A stretch of 64,000 nucleotides of DNA, from NCBI RefSeq assembly GCF_900187035.1, contig NZ_LT906446.1, positions 1,922,001 to 1,986,000 of the forward strand, in the 5' to 3' direction. Positions 8,865 through 16,442 of the stretch are shown here, one piece after another. Position 1 is the first letter of the stretch. The number at the start of each line of letters is the position of its first letter. Under the pieces are notes generated by a model, which saw nothing but the letters and a program-made list of their open reading frames with translations, had not been told where the DNA came from and made no database searches. Origin of the DNA: Megamonas hypermegale (GTDB lineage: Bacteria > Bacillota > Negativicutes > Selenomonadales > Selenomonadaceae). The position numbers were made by a program, and so were the translations under genes.

Positions 8865-9791
8865 ATATTCCCAATAAGCCGTATCATAACGCAATTTAAA
8901 AATAGTATCTTTTAATACATTTTTATTTAATTTATCAGGGGGAATAGATTTATACATCATTACTACCGTTTGTGCATCTATACTATATTTAAAATTATCC
9001 ACATCATCCACAGGATAATCCACACCTGGTTTTAATTTACTTGCTAAAATCTGCACTAATTTAGTTCTTTGTTTATTCACCATATCCATACTACAATCTA
9101 CATATTTAATAATATCTTGGTATCTTGCCCAAGGGATTTCTAATAAAATTTCTGCAATTTTTTGTTGTTTTTCTTCTTTTATTTCTCTTTGACAATTATA
9201 ACAATATGGATTTTCAGGTGGGGTTAAATGACCACATTTTTTACAAGGTATCCAATTATATTTTTCTTTTAATTTTTTTAATTGAAGATTTTTCATATAC
9301 ACTTTTTTTATTGCTGATTTTAAATCTTCATCTTCTATACAATCGGTTTTTTTATCAATTAAATTTAAATCTTCGTCCGTTATTTCTACTTGTTTTATAT
9401 AACTTCCTAAATTTACTTTTTTCTCTAAAATAGGTGAATAAATTTTTCTTTTTACTTTATTAAAACGTGTAAATTGAATATCTTTTATCAGTTTATACCC
9501 TAAATATTCATTTATTTTTTTTATCGTATCTAATTTTAAATATTGGAAACTGTTAGCCCAAACTGATGAATAAGTATACACATATAAAACAGAAAAAGTT
9601 ACGTCTTGTGGAATAATATATTTAGCAATATCTTTACCAACTATATCATTCCAAGAATAAAATAATTTATATTTTAAATATATTTTAAGTAAACCTAAAT
9701 TATTTTTATCATTTTTATTTCCTAATAACTTCATAGTTTTAGGAATAATTGTTTTTCCTGTTTCAAATAATTTATTTGTATGTGCTCTCAT
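8847..9791 (-). CDS. DciA-like (DUF721) protein with an inserted zinc ribbon
   Basis: 314 residues. The first ~105 match the DUF721/DciA pattern: FYSWNDIVGKDIAKYIIPQ and later VYTYSSVWANSFQYLK, where the W..IVG and VWANxxxYL signatures are typical. DciA is the ancestral loader of the replicative helicase DnaB. A lysine-rich linker leads to a four-cysteine zinc ribbon (C183, C186, C197, C200), then an unrecognised C-terminal domain of about 110 residues, which makes it much longer than minimal DciA (about 100-170). It lies directly behind recF in the dnaA-dnaN-recF series, with a 16-bp gap, so it is probably co-transcribed with replication genes. The helicase-loader role is inference from family and position. 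Confidence 0.72.
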   Translation of the reverse strand: MRAHTNKLFETGKTIIPKTMKLLGNKNDKNNLGLLKIYLKYKLFYSWNDIVGKDIAKYIIPQDVTFSVLYVYTYSSVWANSFQYLKLDTIKKINEYLGYKLIKDIQFTRFNKVKRKIYSPILEKKVNLGSYIKQVEITDEDLNLIDKKTDCIEDEDLKSAIKKVYMKNLQLKKLKEKYNWIPCKKCGHLTPPENPYCYNCQREIKEEKQQKIAEILLEIPWARYQDIIKYVDCSMDMVNKQRTKLVQILASKLKPGVDYPVDDVDNFKYSIDAQTVVMMYKSIPPDKLNKNVLKDTIFKLRYDTAYWEYKKRTE

Positions 9792-9807
9792 CTTTCACCA
9801 CCCTTTA

Positions 9808-10920
9808 TTAACTAACTATACCTTTATTAACAATAAAAAATTTACTTTTATTATTAACACTAAACAATGATTTATCTGTCGCCGTAATTAATGTTTGAAT
9901 ATTTTTAGCTTGAATATAATCCAATAAACTATTTCTACGATTATTATCTAATTCGCTCATCACATCATCTAATAATAATATAGGATATTCACCCGTTTCA
10001 TTTTTTAAAAATGTTAATTCCGCTAATTTTAAAGATAATACTGAACTGCGCTGTTGCCCTTGTGAACCAAAAGATTTTAAATCTACATTATTGATAAAAA
10101 AATAAATATCATCACGATGAGGACCTATACTAGTAGAACCTTTAAATATATCATTTTTTCTAAATTTATTTAAAGCATTAATATAATATGTGTATAATTC
10201 TTCATACGTAATATCCAAAGATAAATTTGCATTATTTTTATTCATAATATATTTTACTTCAAGATTTTCTTGATTTTTAGATATATAATTATGTGCATTA
10301 TTTGCTAATTTATTTAATTTATCCACACTTTTTAAACGTTTATCAACAATAAAAGCTGCACTTTTAGCAAATTGCTCGTCCCACATATCCAGCATACTAA
10401 TTAATTTATTATTTTCTTTTATTTTTTTTAATAAATTATTTCTTTGCAATAATATTTTATTATATTGGACTAATTGATTATAATAAATCAAACTAATTTG
10501 TGACAATTCTATATCTAAAAATCTTCTGCGCAATACAGGAGAACCTTTTATTAACATTAAATCTTCAGGAGAAAATAATATCATCGTCAATAAACCAGGT
10601 AATTCTTTTTGTTTTATATTTTCTCCGTTAAAATTTAATTGTTTTCTTTGATTTCGTTTCAAAAAAATTTTTAATGTAGATGTAATATCTATTTTAGAAA
10701 ATTTTATATTAATATTTGCTTCATTTTCTTGCCAATAAATTAAATCGTTATCGTTGCGAGTGCGATGGGAAATACCTATAGAAGCAAAACGCACTGCTTC
10801 TATAATATTGGTTTTTCCCTGTGCATTATATCCAATAAAAATATTAATATTTGGTATTAAATCGATATCTAAATCTTTATAATTTCTATAATTATGAAGG
10901 GTTATATTTTTTATATTCAT
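9808..10920 (-). CDS. recF: DNA replication and repair protein RecF
   Basis: 370 residues, typical length. It begins MNIKNITLHNYRNY and has Walker A GYNAQGKTN near residue 33, the SMC-like signature FGSQGQQRSSVLSLKLAE, and Walker B/D-loop ILLLDDVMSELD near the C-terminus. RecF binds gapped DNA and, with RecO and RecR, loads RecA on SSB-coated single strands. It starts 5 bp after dnaN; the S4-domain gene yaaA that sits between them in Bacillus is missing here. Confidence 0.97.
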   Translation of the reverse strand: MNIKNITLHNYRNYKDLDIDLIPNINIFIGYNAQGKTNIIEAVRFASIGISHRTRNDNDLIYWQENEANINIKFSKIDITSTLKIFLKRNQRKQLNFNGENIKQKELPGLLTMILFSPEDLMLIKGSPVLRRRFLDIELSQISLIYYNQLVQYNKILLQRNNLLKKIKENNKLISMLDMWDEQFAKSAAFIVDKRLKSVDKLNKLANNAHNYISKNQENLEVKYIMNKNNANLSLDITYEELYTYYINALNKFRKNDIFKGSTSIGPHRDDIYFFINNVDLKSFGSQGQQRSSVLSLKLAELTFLKNETGEYPILLLDDVMSELDNNRRNSLLDYIQAKNIQTLITATDKSLFSVNNKSKFFIVNKGIVS

Positions 10921-10925
10921 TTTTA

Positions 10926-12044
10926 TTACATGGATTTTGTTCTAACAGGTGTAACTACATAGGTAAAATTACTATTATTTTCTTCTCTTATAGATGCTGT
11001 AGTTAATGGTTGATTAAATGAAAAAATAAAGTTTTCATTTTCAATAGCTTTTAATACATCCATAATGTATTTTGCATTAAATGAAATATTTATACCAGGG
11101 CCTTCTATTTGAACTTTAATTGTTTCTTCTGCTTTACCAATATTAGGGTTATCAGAAGAAATTCGTACTCTATCATCAATAAATTCAAAATGAATAATAT
11201 TATAATCTTCAGAACGAGAAATTAAAGATACACGGTCTAATGCTGATTGGAATTCACTTTTATTTATTATCACATTTGTTTTAAATTCTTTTGGAATAAC
11301 TCTATTATAATCTGGGAATTGACCTTCTATTAAACGAGATATTACATAAATATTTTCGTAAGAAAAGCTTATTTTATTATGTGTGCAAGATATTTTAACA
11401 TCTTCTGGTATATCTGAATTAAAAATGTGGATAAATTCGTTCAAAATTTTAGCAGGTATTATTATTTTTAAATTATCGTTAGTTAAATTACCTATATTTT
11501 CACGAATTAATGCTAATCTGTGCATATTTGTTGCAGCCATAACAATATTATTATTATTAATATCGATTAAGCATCCAGTGAATACAGGTCTAGATTCATC
11601 TGTTGAACAAGCAAATGATGTTTTTTTAATAAAATTTAAAAATACATTATTTTTTAATGTGAAATTTATTTGTCCTTGTAATTTTTCTATTATTGGGAAA
11701 TCAGTTGCTTGCATATTTAATAAATTAAATTGAGCTGCATTGGAAGAAATATTAACAGAATTATCTGTTTCATTATTTTTTATTTCTACATAATCTCCAG
11801 GTAATGTTCTGATGACTTCGTATAGATATTTTCCTGGTAATACGATAGTGCCTTCTTCATTTATGTTTGCATCAATTTTGCATGTAATGCTTAGTTCATA
11901 ATCTGTTGCTTTTAATTCTAGTGTATTTTCACTAGCTTTGATGTAGATACCAGATAAAATAGGCATTTGTGGTCTACTTGGTATGGCTTTTAATACTGTT
12001 TGTATTGCTTGTGTAAGTTCTCTTTTTTCACAGGTAATTTTCAT
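10926..12044 (-). CDS. dnaN: DNA polymerase III beta subunit (sliding clamp)
   Basis: 372 residues, standard clamp length, with three repeated clamp domains. Diagnostic blocks are MKITCEKRELTQAIQ at the N-terminus, LPGKYLYEVIRTLP, ATNMHRLAL, GQFPDYNRVIP and the C-terminal YVVTPVRTK (usually Y.(I/V)(M/T)P.R). It forms the ring that tethers polymerase III to DNA. It lies directly left of the origin, with its start adjoining the AT-rich unwinding segment. Its operon continues with recF and the DciA-like gene. Confidence 0.98.
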   Translation of the reverse strand: MKITCEKRELTQAIQTVLKAIPSRPQMPILSGIYIKASENTLELKATDYELSITCKIDANINEEGTIVLPGKYLYEVIRTLPGDYVEIKNNETDNSVNISSNAAQFNLLNMQATDFPIIEKLQGQINFTLKNNVFLNFIKKTSFACSTDESRPVFTGCLIDINNNNIVMAATNMHRLALIRENIGNLTNDNLKIIIPAKILNEFIHIFNSDIPEDVKISCTHNKISFSYENIYVISRLIEGQFPDYNRVIPKEFKTNVIINKSEFQSALDRVSLISRSEDYNIIHFEFIDDRVRISSDNPNIGKAEETIKVQIEGPGINISFNAKYIMDVLKAIENENFIFSFNQPLTTASIREENNSNFTYVVTPVRTKSM

Positions 12045-12300
12045 AAGTTATCCACTCCTATATTATATAATACTATTATTATTTATATATTTATATTTTA
12101 GTAGTAGTAGTAGTAGGTGGCTGTGGATATGTTGATAAGTGGCATCAAGCCTTGTACTGTCTGGGCTGATGCCTGTGTATAACTTGTGGATAATTTGTGA
12201 CAACTTATCCACATATCCACAATTGATTCTAGTTTATACACTTATCCACAGTTTATCCACAAGGTTATCCATAGGTTTATCCACAACCTTGTTGATATCT
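12045..12300. other. Chromosomal replication origin (oriC) between dnaA and dnaN
   Basis: The gap holds five consensus DnaA boxes (TTATCCACA or complement): 12185-12193 (-), 12205-12213, 12242-12250, 12253-12261 and 12277-12285 (+). One-mismatch boxes lie at 12122-12130, 12130-12138, 12174-12182, 12213-12221 and 12265-12273. On the dnaN side is an AT-only stretch (12061-12098) fitting a DNA unwinding element, bordered by a DnaA-trio. A GC-rich hairpin, GGCATC/GATGCC with inner AGCC/GGCT, lies at 12141-12173 between the two box groups. DnaA should assemble here to open the duplex. The gene context (divergent dnaA and rpmH operons) agrees. Confidence 0.94.
12099..12138 (+). other. DnaA-trio unwinding module of oriC
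   Basis: Six TAG trinucleotides at 12099-12116 read as 3'-GAT-5' repeats when followed leftward from the adjacent DnaA boxes. They are separated by the short GC-rich spacer GTGGC from TGTGGATAT (12122-12130) and TGTTGATAA (12130-12138). This is the order described for the basal unwinding system of Bacillus subtilis: two DnaA boxes, GC cluster, DnaA-trios, AT-rich DUE. A DnaA filament would grow from the boxes onto the trio strand. Confidence 0.85.
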
Positions 12301-13770
12301 TTATGCATGATTAATTTGTTCACGTAATTTATTAATTGTTTTAGCGATTTCTGTATTTTCCATGTATTGTTTTTTTATTTTATCGCATGCATGCATTACT
12401 GTAGTATGGTCTCTACCCCCAAAAGTTTTACCAATGCGAGGCAATGAAGACGATGTTAATTCTCGACATAGATACATCGCAATTTGGCGAGGAAAGGCAA
12501 TACTGCGATTGCGTTTTTTTCCATTTAAATCTGCTATGGTTATTTTAAAATAATTTGCCACTGTTTCTTGAATAGAATTTATATTGATTATTTTTGTATT
12601 TTGTTTCGGTGGATTTTTTATAGCTATATGTTGTAATACATTCATAGCAAATTGATTTGTGATAGGATAATGGCAAAGTGATGCACGAGCGACGACTTGT
12701 GTTAAAGCGCCTTCTAGTTCGCGTACGTTGTTGTCGATATGACTAGCGATATATGCCATTACGTCATCAGGTACATTGTAGTTTTCTAATATAGATTTTT
12801 TCTTTAAAATAGCTATACGTGTTTCTAAATCTGGTGCTTGAACATCAGCAATAAGTCCACCTTCAAAACGAGAACAAAGTCTATCTTGTAGTTTTTCTAT
12901 TTCTTTAGGTGGTCTATCACTTGATAAGATGATTTGTTTATTTGCATCTTTTAGGGCATTGAAGGTGTGGAAAAATTCTTCTTGAACACGTTCTTTATTA
13001 GCTAAAAATTGAATGTCATCAACGAGTAAAACATCTACATTGCGATATTTTTGACGAAATGCCTCAGGTTTTCCATCTTTGATGGAGTTGATTAATTCAT
13101 TGATAAATTTTTCGCTAGAAATATATAAAACCCTTTTTTGCGGTTGGTTTTGTAGTATTTTATGACCGATAGCGTGCATTAAATGTGTTTTTCCTAGGCC
13201 TACTCCACCATACATGAAAAAAGGATTATAATTTTTAGCTGGATTTTCTGCAACAGCAAGTGCTGCAGCATGGGCAAAGCTATTGGAATTACCTGTAACG
13301 AAAGTATCAAAGGTATATTTTGGATTAAGCGTAGATTTATCACCAGGATTTATAGGCATTGGTGTTTCTGCCGTATCATATTGGATAGCTTCAGTTAAGG
13401 TCGGTTGTATTAAGTCGTTTGCTTTTTTCTTTGTCCGAGTGCGACGATTTCTTTGCTTGATTTGTTTGAGCTGTTGATTCATTAATTCTTTTTGAGTATC
13501 ATCGTCGTTTTGTTCTTCTTGAGCTATGCTTATTGTAATTTCTACGTGATTTTGCGTTACTTCATAGCAAGAGTCTTTTAAAAATGGAAGATAGCGGCTT
13601 TTAACGCGGTCTTTAGAATAATCATTAGGTGCTAAAAGCTCTAGTCTGTCATTTGTCAATTTTATAGGTTTTAATGGTTTTATATAATTTTGACAAACGT
13701 GCTCAGCTAGAGATTGTTGAATATTTTTTAAAATTTTTTCCCAGGTCAATTGAAGCTCAAGATTGGTCAT
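12301..13770 (-). CDS. dnaA: Chromosomal replication initiator DnaA
   Basis: 489 residues. An N-terminal DnaB-interaction domain (WEKILKNIQQSL) is followed by a long Lys/Arg/Gln-rich linker. The AAA+ domain starts at NPKYTFDTFVTGNSN with Walker A GGVGLGKTH and Walker B VLLVDDIQFL, plus arginine-finger region LCSRFEGG. Domain IV ends with the DNA-binding signature GGRDHTTVMHACDKI. It initiates replication at the DnaA boxes on both sides of its own gene and likely represses itself through the upstream boxes. AAAGGA lies about 11 nt before ATG 13770. I could not resolve its promoter. Confidence 0.98.
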   Translation of the reverse strand: MTNLELQLTWEKILKNIQQSLAEHVCQNYIKPLKPIKLTNDRLELLAPNDYSKDRVKSRYLPFLKDSCYEVTQNHVEITISIAQEEQNDDDTQKELMNQQLKQIKQRNRRTRTKKKANDLIQPTLTEAIQYDTAETPMPINPGDKSTLNPKYTFDTFVTGNSNSFAHAAALAVAENPAKNYNPFFMYGGVGLGKTHLMHAIGHKILQNQPQKRVLYISSEKFINELINSIKDGKPEAFRQKYRNVDVLLVDDIQFLANKERVQEEFFHTFNALKDANKQIILSSDRPPKEIEKLQDRLCSRFEGGLIADVQAPDLETRIAILKKKSILENYNVPDDVMAYIASHIDNNVRELEGALTQVVARASLCHYPITNQFAMNVLQHIAIKNPPKQNTKIININSIQETVANYFKITIADLNGKKRNRSIAFPRQIAMYLCRELTSSSLPRIGKTFGGRDHTTVMHACDKIKKQYMENTEIAKTINKLREQINHA

Positions 13771-13851
13771 TAAAGAGGTCCTTTCTGTAAAATATAACGT
13801 TGAATTGTCCTACAATTTGGGAAAATTCATTGTTTTTCTGTAAGTAGCAAT

Positions 13852-13881
13852 ATATCCACAGGTTTAAAAACCTGTGGATAA
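13852..13881. promoter_or_regulatory. DnaA-box inverted repeat upstream of dnaA
   Basis: A 13-bp perfect inverted repeat (13853-13865 and 13868-13880) with a 2-base loop contains two head-to-head DnaA boxes: ATATCCACA 13852-13860 and TGTGGATAA 13873-13881. Such a site suits autoregulation of dnaA or the second half of a bipartite origin, as in Bacillus. AT-rich sequence follows on the rpmH side (13882-13935). Confidence 0.75.
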
Positions 13882-13938
13882 GTGTATAAATATCTTATCA
13901 AAATGGTTATAATATATCAATAAGTATTTTGAAATCAG

Positions 13939-13967
13939 TTGACACGAAAAGTGCAGTAGTCTATAAT
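13939..13967 (+). promoter_or_regulatory. Consensus sigma-A promoter for the rpmH operon
   Basis: TTGACA (13939-13944), a 17-bp spacer and TATAAT (13962-13967): an exact consensus promoter, as expected for a highly expressed ribosomal-protein operon. It implies a transcribed leader of about 225 nt before rpmH. Confidence 0.85.
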
Positions 13968-13974
13968 TCTAATA

Positions 13975-14198
13975 GCTATATTTGAAATATTACAACTGTA
14001 ACTGTACTGATTGTATCCAAAGTGTTGTAAAACCTTTAACTAGCTATAGTGATATAAAGCATATCTATAAAGTAAACGGAACGCTAAATTTCCTGTCTTT
14101 AGGTATGAGTGAGATTTGCAATGGCTAATATTTATTGCATCTTGCATCTAGGACAGTTATCAGTTTATCGATTGTGGTGTTTTAAGGAGGTGTAAAGA
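13975..14198 (+). other. Long, possibly structured leader of rpmH-rnpA
   Basis: There is no gene between the promoter and the rpmH start. Complementary segments CTGTC 14093-14097 and GACAG 14152-14156 enclose a hairpin TGCAAT 14117-14122 / ATTGCA 14134-14139, ending 40 nt before the ribosome-binding site. Pairing is seen by eye only; a regulatory role is inference. Confidence 0.3.
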
Positions 14199-14333
14199 TT
14201 GAAACAGACATTTCAGCCAAATACTCATTGGAAAAAGAAAACTCATGGTTTCCGTCAACGCATGAAAACTAAAGGTGGTCGCCTTGTTTTAAAAAGAAGA
14301 CGTGCTAGAGGAAGACATAAGTTATCCGCATAA
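14199..14333 (+). CDS. rpmH: 50S ribosomal protein L34
   Basis: A 44-residue protein: [18 protein letters not shown], then [20 protein letters not shown] and HKLSA. This is the standard L34 length and pattern, extremely rich in Lys and Arg. The start is TTG 14199, preceded by AAGGAGGTG, close to the ideal Shine-Dalgarno. L34 is part of the large ribosomal subunit. It is the first gene of the rightward rpmH-rnpA-yidD-yidC-jag series that conventionally flanks dnaA, and it is divergent from dnaA here as in most bacteria. Confidence 0.97.
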   Translation: MKQTFQPNTHWKKKTHGFRQRMKTKGGRLVLKRRRARGRHKLSA

Positions 14334-14394
14334 TAACAGGTCACTACGGTGGCCTCTTTTTCCTTTTACCTTGTATTTGTTTTGTGGGGATAAT

Positions 14395-14760
14395 ATGAAA
14401 TATACTTTGCCAAAGAAAATGGTAGTAAAACAAAATAGTGATTTTCAGAAAATTTATCGAAATGGCCGTTCTCTAGCAAATAGGAATTTGGTCGTTTATT
14501 TTTGCAAAGCATTTCATCCATCCTATCGTGTGGCTTTTGCAGCTGGAAAAAAATTGGGAAATGCTGTTACGAGAAATCGAGTAAAAAGATTACTTAGAGA
14601 AGCATATAGACTACATCGTCACGAAATTGATGAGAATTATTGTTTATTGCTTGTTGGCAGAGCCGCAGCTGTGGATATTTCATCCACAGAGATGGAAAAG
14701 TCATTTTATTCATTATGCCAACGTGCAAATGTTTTGAGAAAAGAAGATGAACAAAAGTGA
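14395..14760 (+). CDS. rnpA: Ribonuclease P protein component
   Basis: 121 residues from ATG 14395, with GGGGA just upstream; a longer frame opening at 14302 overlaps rpmH and is not credible. The RNase P protein signature is present: RNLVVYF, then the RNR motif [18 protein letters not shown]. The protein helps the RnpB RNA remove 5' leaders from tRNA precursors. It overlaps yidD by 4 bp. Confidence 0.96.
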   Translation: MKYTLPKKMVVKQNSDFQKIYRNGRSLANRNLVVYFCKAFHPSYRVAFAAGKKLGNAVTRNRVKRLLREAYRLHRHEIDENYCLLLVGRAAAVDISSTEMEKSFYSLCQRANVLRKEDEQK

Positions 14761-14966
14761 AGCGGATTTTCATTGTGTTGATTGTGTTTTATCGTAATTT
14801 TATATCACCTTTGAAACCGCCTTGCTGTCGTTATATTCCAACATGTTCGGAATATGCGTTAATTGCTATAGAAAAATACGGAGCGTACAAAGGTGGTTGG
14901 ATGGCGTTTAAGAGAATAATGCGCTGTCATCCTTTTCATAAAGGTGGGTACGACCCGGTTAAATAG
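14757..14966 (+). CDS. yidD: Membrane protein insertion efficiency factor YidD
   Basis: 69 residues, usual size. It contains the invariant pattern [24 protein letters not shown] and [11 protein letters not shown]. The GTG start overlaps the rnpA stop (GTGA). YidD is a small amphipathic inner-face membrane protein that assists YidC-dependent insertion; it is nearly always placed between rnpA and yidC, as here. Confidence 0.95.
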   Translation: MKRIFIVLIVFYRNFISPLKPPCCRYIPTCSEYALIAIEKYGAYKGGWMAFKRIMRCHPFHKGGYDPVK

Positions 14967-15017
14967 ATTTTAATATTAGTTTTGATTTTTTAGATATAAA
15001 ATTTAGGATGTGATGAA

Positions 15018-15695
15018 TTGGACTTTCTTTCTTCTATTTTTAATCCTTTAGTGCAAGCTTTGGAATTTATTTTAGGTTTTATTCATGATATTTTTAGTGT
15101 TGTAGGAATAGAATCTTACGGTATAGCGATAATTGTATTAACAGTTATCATTAAGATGATTTTTTATCCACTTACTGTAAAACAGGTTAAATCCATGAAG
15201 GCAATGCAAGAATTGCAGCCTAAAATGAAAAAATTACAAGAAAAATATAAGAATGACCCGAAACGTTTACAGTTAGAAATGGGCAATTTATATAAAACAG
15301 CTGGTGTAAATCCTTTAGCAGGATGTTTGCCTTTACTTGTACAAATGCCATTTTTAATGGGTATGTTCTATGCTTTACAAAGTCTTGATTATGGTGGAGA
15401 TCCGACTTTTTTATGGATTAAAAATTTGTCTAATCCAGACCCATTTTATATATTGCCTGTCTTATCAGCTTTAAGTACTTTTATAGTACAAAAACAGACA
15501 GCATCTTCATCAGGCTCAGCACAGATGCAAATGCAGATGAAGATTATGTCTATTGTAATGCCTTTATTCATCGGTTGGATCAGTTGTAACTTTGCTGCTG
15601 GATTGGTAATATACTGGATTGTTAATAACGTTATGCAGATATTACAGCAGTGGTGGATGTACAGACATGAAGATACGACTGCGAAAAAGGAGTAA
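15018..15695 (+). CDS. yidC: Membrane protein insertase YidC/OxaA
   Basis: 225 residues, the short form seen in Gram-positive lineages, lacking the large periplasmic domain of E. coli YidC. The core YidC/Oxa1 domain has about five membrane segments. The signature IIKMIFYPLTVKQVKSMKAMQELQPKMKKLQEKYKNDP is followed by MGNLYKTAGVNPLAGCLPLLVQMP and the C-terminal LVIYWIVNNVMQILQQWW. The start is TTG 15018 with AGGATG upstream. No lipobox is evident, unlike Bacillus SpoIIIJ. It inserts and folds membrane proteins, with or without Sec. Confidence 0.95.
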   Translation: MDFLSSIFNPLVQALEFILGFIHDIFSVVGIESYGIAIIVLTVIIKMIFYPLTVKQVKSMKAMQELQPKMKKLQEKYKNDPKRLQLEMGNLYKTAGVNPLAGCLPLLVQMPFLMGMFYALQSLDYGGDPTFLWIKNLSNPDPFYILPVLSALSTFIVQKQTASSSGSAQMQMQMKIMSIVMPLFIGWISCNFAAGLVIYWIVNNVMQILQQWWMYRHEDTTAKKE

Positions 15696-15701
15696 TCGTT
15701 G

Positions 15702-16358
15702 ATGGCAAGAGTCATTGAAGTAACTGGTAAAGATATCGAAGAGGCAAAAAAAGCTGCTCTTTTACAGTTAAATTTACCAGAAGAGCGTGTAATTTTTGAA
15801 GTCTTAGAAGAACCATCAAAAGGGTTTTTTGGTATTATTGGTACAAAAGAAGCTAAAATAAGAGCAACAGAAAAAGAATTTACACCACTTGAAAAAGGAC
15901 AGGAATTTTTAAAAAGTGTGTTTAAGGCAATGCATAAAGATATTGCCATTGAATGTGTAGAAGAAGATATAAATTATAAATTCAATCTCATCGGTGATGA
16001 TTTAGGTGTTCTTATCGGTAAACATGGCCAAACTCTTGATTCATTGCAGTATTTAACAAATATGGCAGCTAATAAAAATGTTATGGGCGCTAGAGTTCGC
16101 ATCGTTTTAGATGTGGAAAATTATCGTAGTCGCCGTGAAGAAACTTTATGTCAATTAGCACAAAAATTGGCTGCTAGAGCGCGTAAATACAGAAACAAGG
16201 TTGTACTTGAACCGATGAATCGTCATGAACGAAAAATAATTCATATGGCTCTTCAAGATTATGCAGATATTATCACATACAGCGAAGGTGTAGAACCACA
16301 TCGCAAAATTGTAGTAGATATTAAGCATAATAAAAATGAAGATTTGTTAATTAAATAA
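15702..16358 (+). CDS. jag: RNA-binding protein Jag (KhpB/EloR)
   Basis: 218 residues from ATG 15702 (AAAGGAG about 9 nt before; an in-frame TTG three bases earlier is possible). Domains: Jag_N (MARVIEVTGKDIEEAKKAAL ... KGFFGIIGTKEAK), a KH domain with IGKHGQTLDSLQYL, and an R3H domain with EPMNRHERKIIHMAL. Jag partners with KhpA and affects cell elongation and RNA metabolism in Firmicutes. It lies directly behind yidC. Confidence 0.94.
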   Translation: MARVIEVTGKDIEEAKKAALLQLNLPEERVIFEVLEEPSKGFFGIIGTKEAKIRATEKEFTPLEKGQEFLKSVFKAMHKDIAIECVEEDINYKFNLIGDDLGVLIGKHGQTLDSLQYLTNMAANKNVMGARVRIVLDVENYRSRREETLCQLAQKLAARARKYRNKVVLEPMNRHERKIIHMALQDYADIITYSEGVEPHRKIVVDIKHNKNEDLLIK

Positions 16359-16373
16359 ATGATTTGTTAAGCT

Positions 16374-16421
16374 GTGAAAGGGCTGTTTCCAATCTGTTAT
16401 TATTTGGGGCAGTCCTTTTGT
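16374..16421 (+). terminator. Weak hairpin between jag and mnmE
   Basis: GTGAAAGGGCTG pairs with CAGTCCTTTT (one G-U) around a ~25-nt loop, followed by a short T-run. It could be a partial terminator or attenuator before mnmE. Confidence 0.3.
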
Positions 16422-16442
16422 GTCTGATTGGAGAGATTTTTG

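Noticed and set aside
12099-12117. Simple (TAG)n microsatellite
   Set aside because: Its position and strand relative to DnaA boxes and the AT-rich element fit a DnaA-trio, so it is reported as an origin element, not as a random repeat.
14302-14394. Upstream extension of rnpA
   Set aside because: It overlaps rpmH in another frame; ATG 14395 has a ribosome-binding site and gives the normal protein length.
15446-15949. 167-codon open frame opposite yidC/jag
   Set aside because: It spans two secure genes on the other strand and has no signal or motif of its own.
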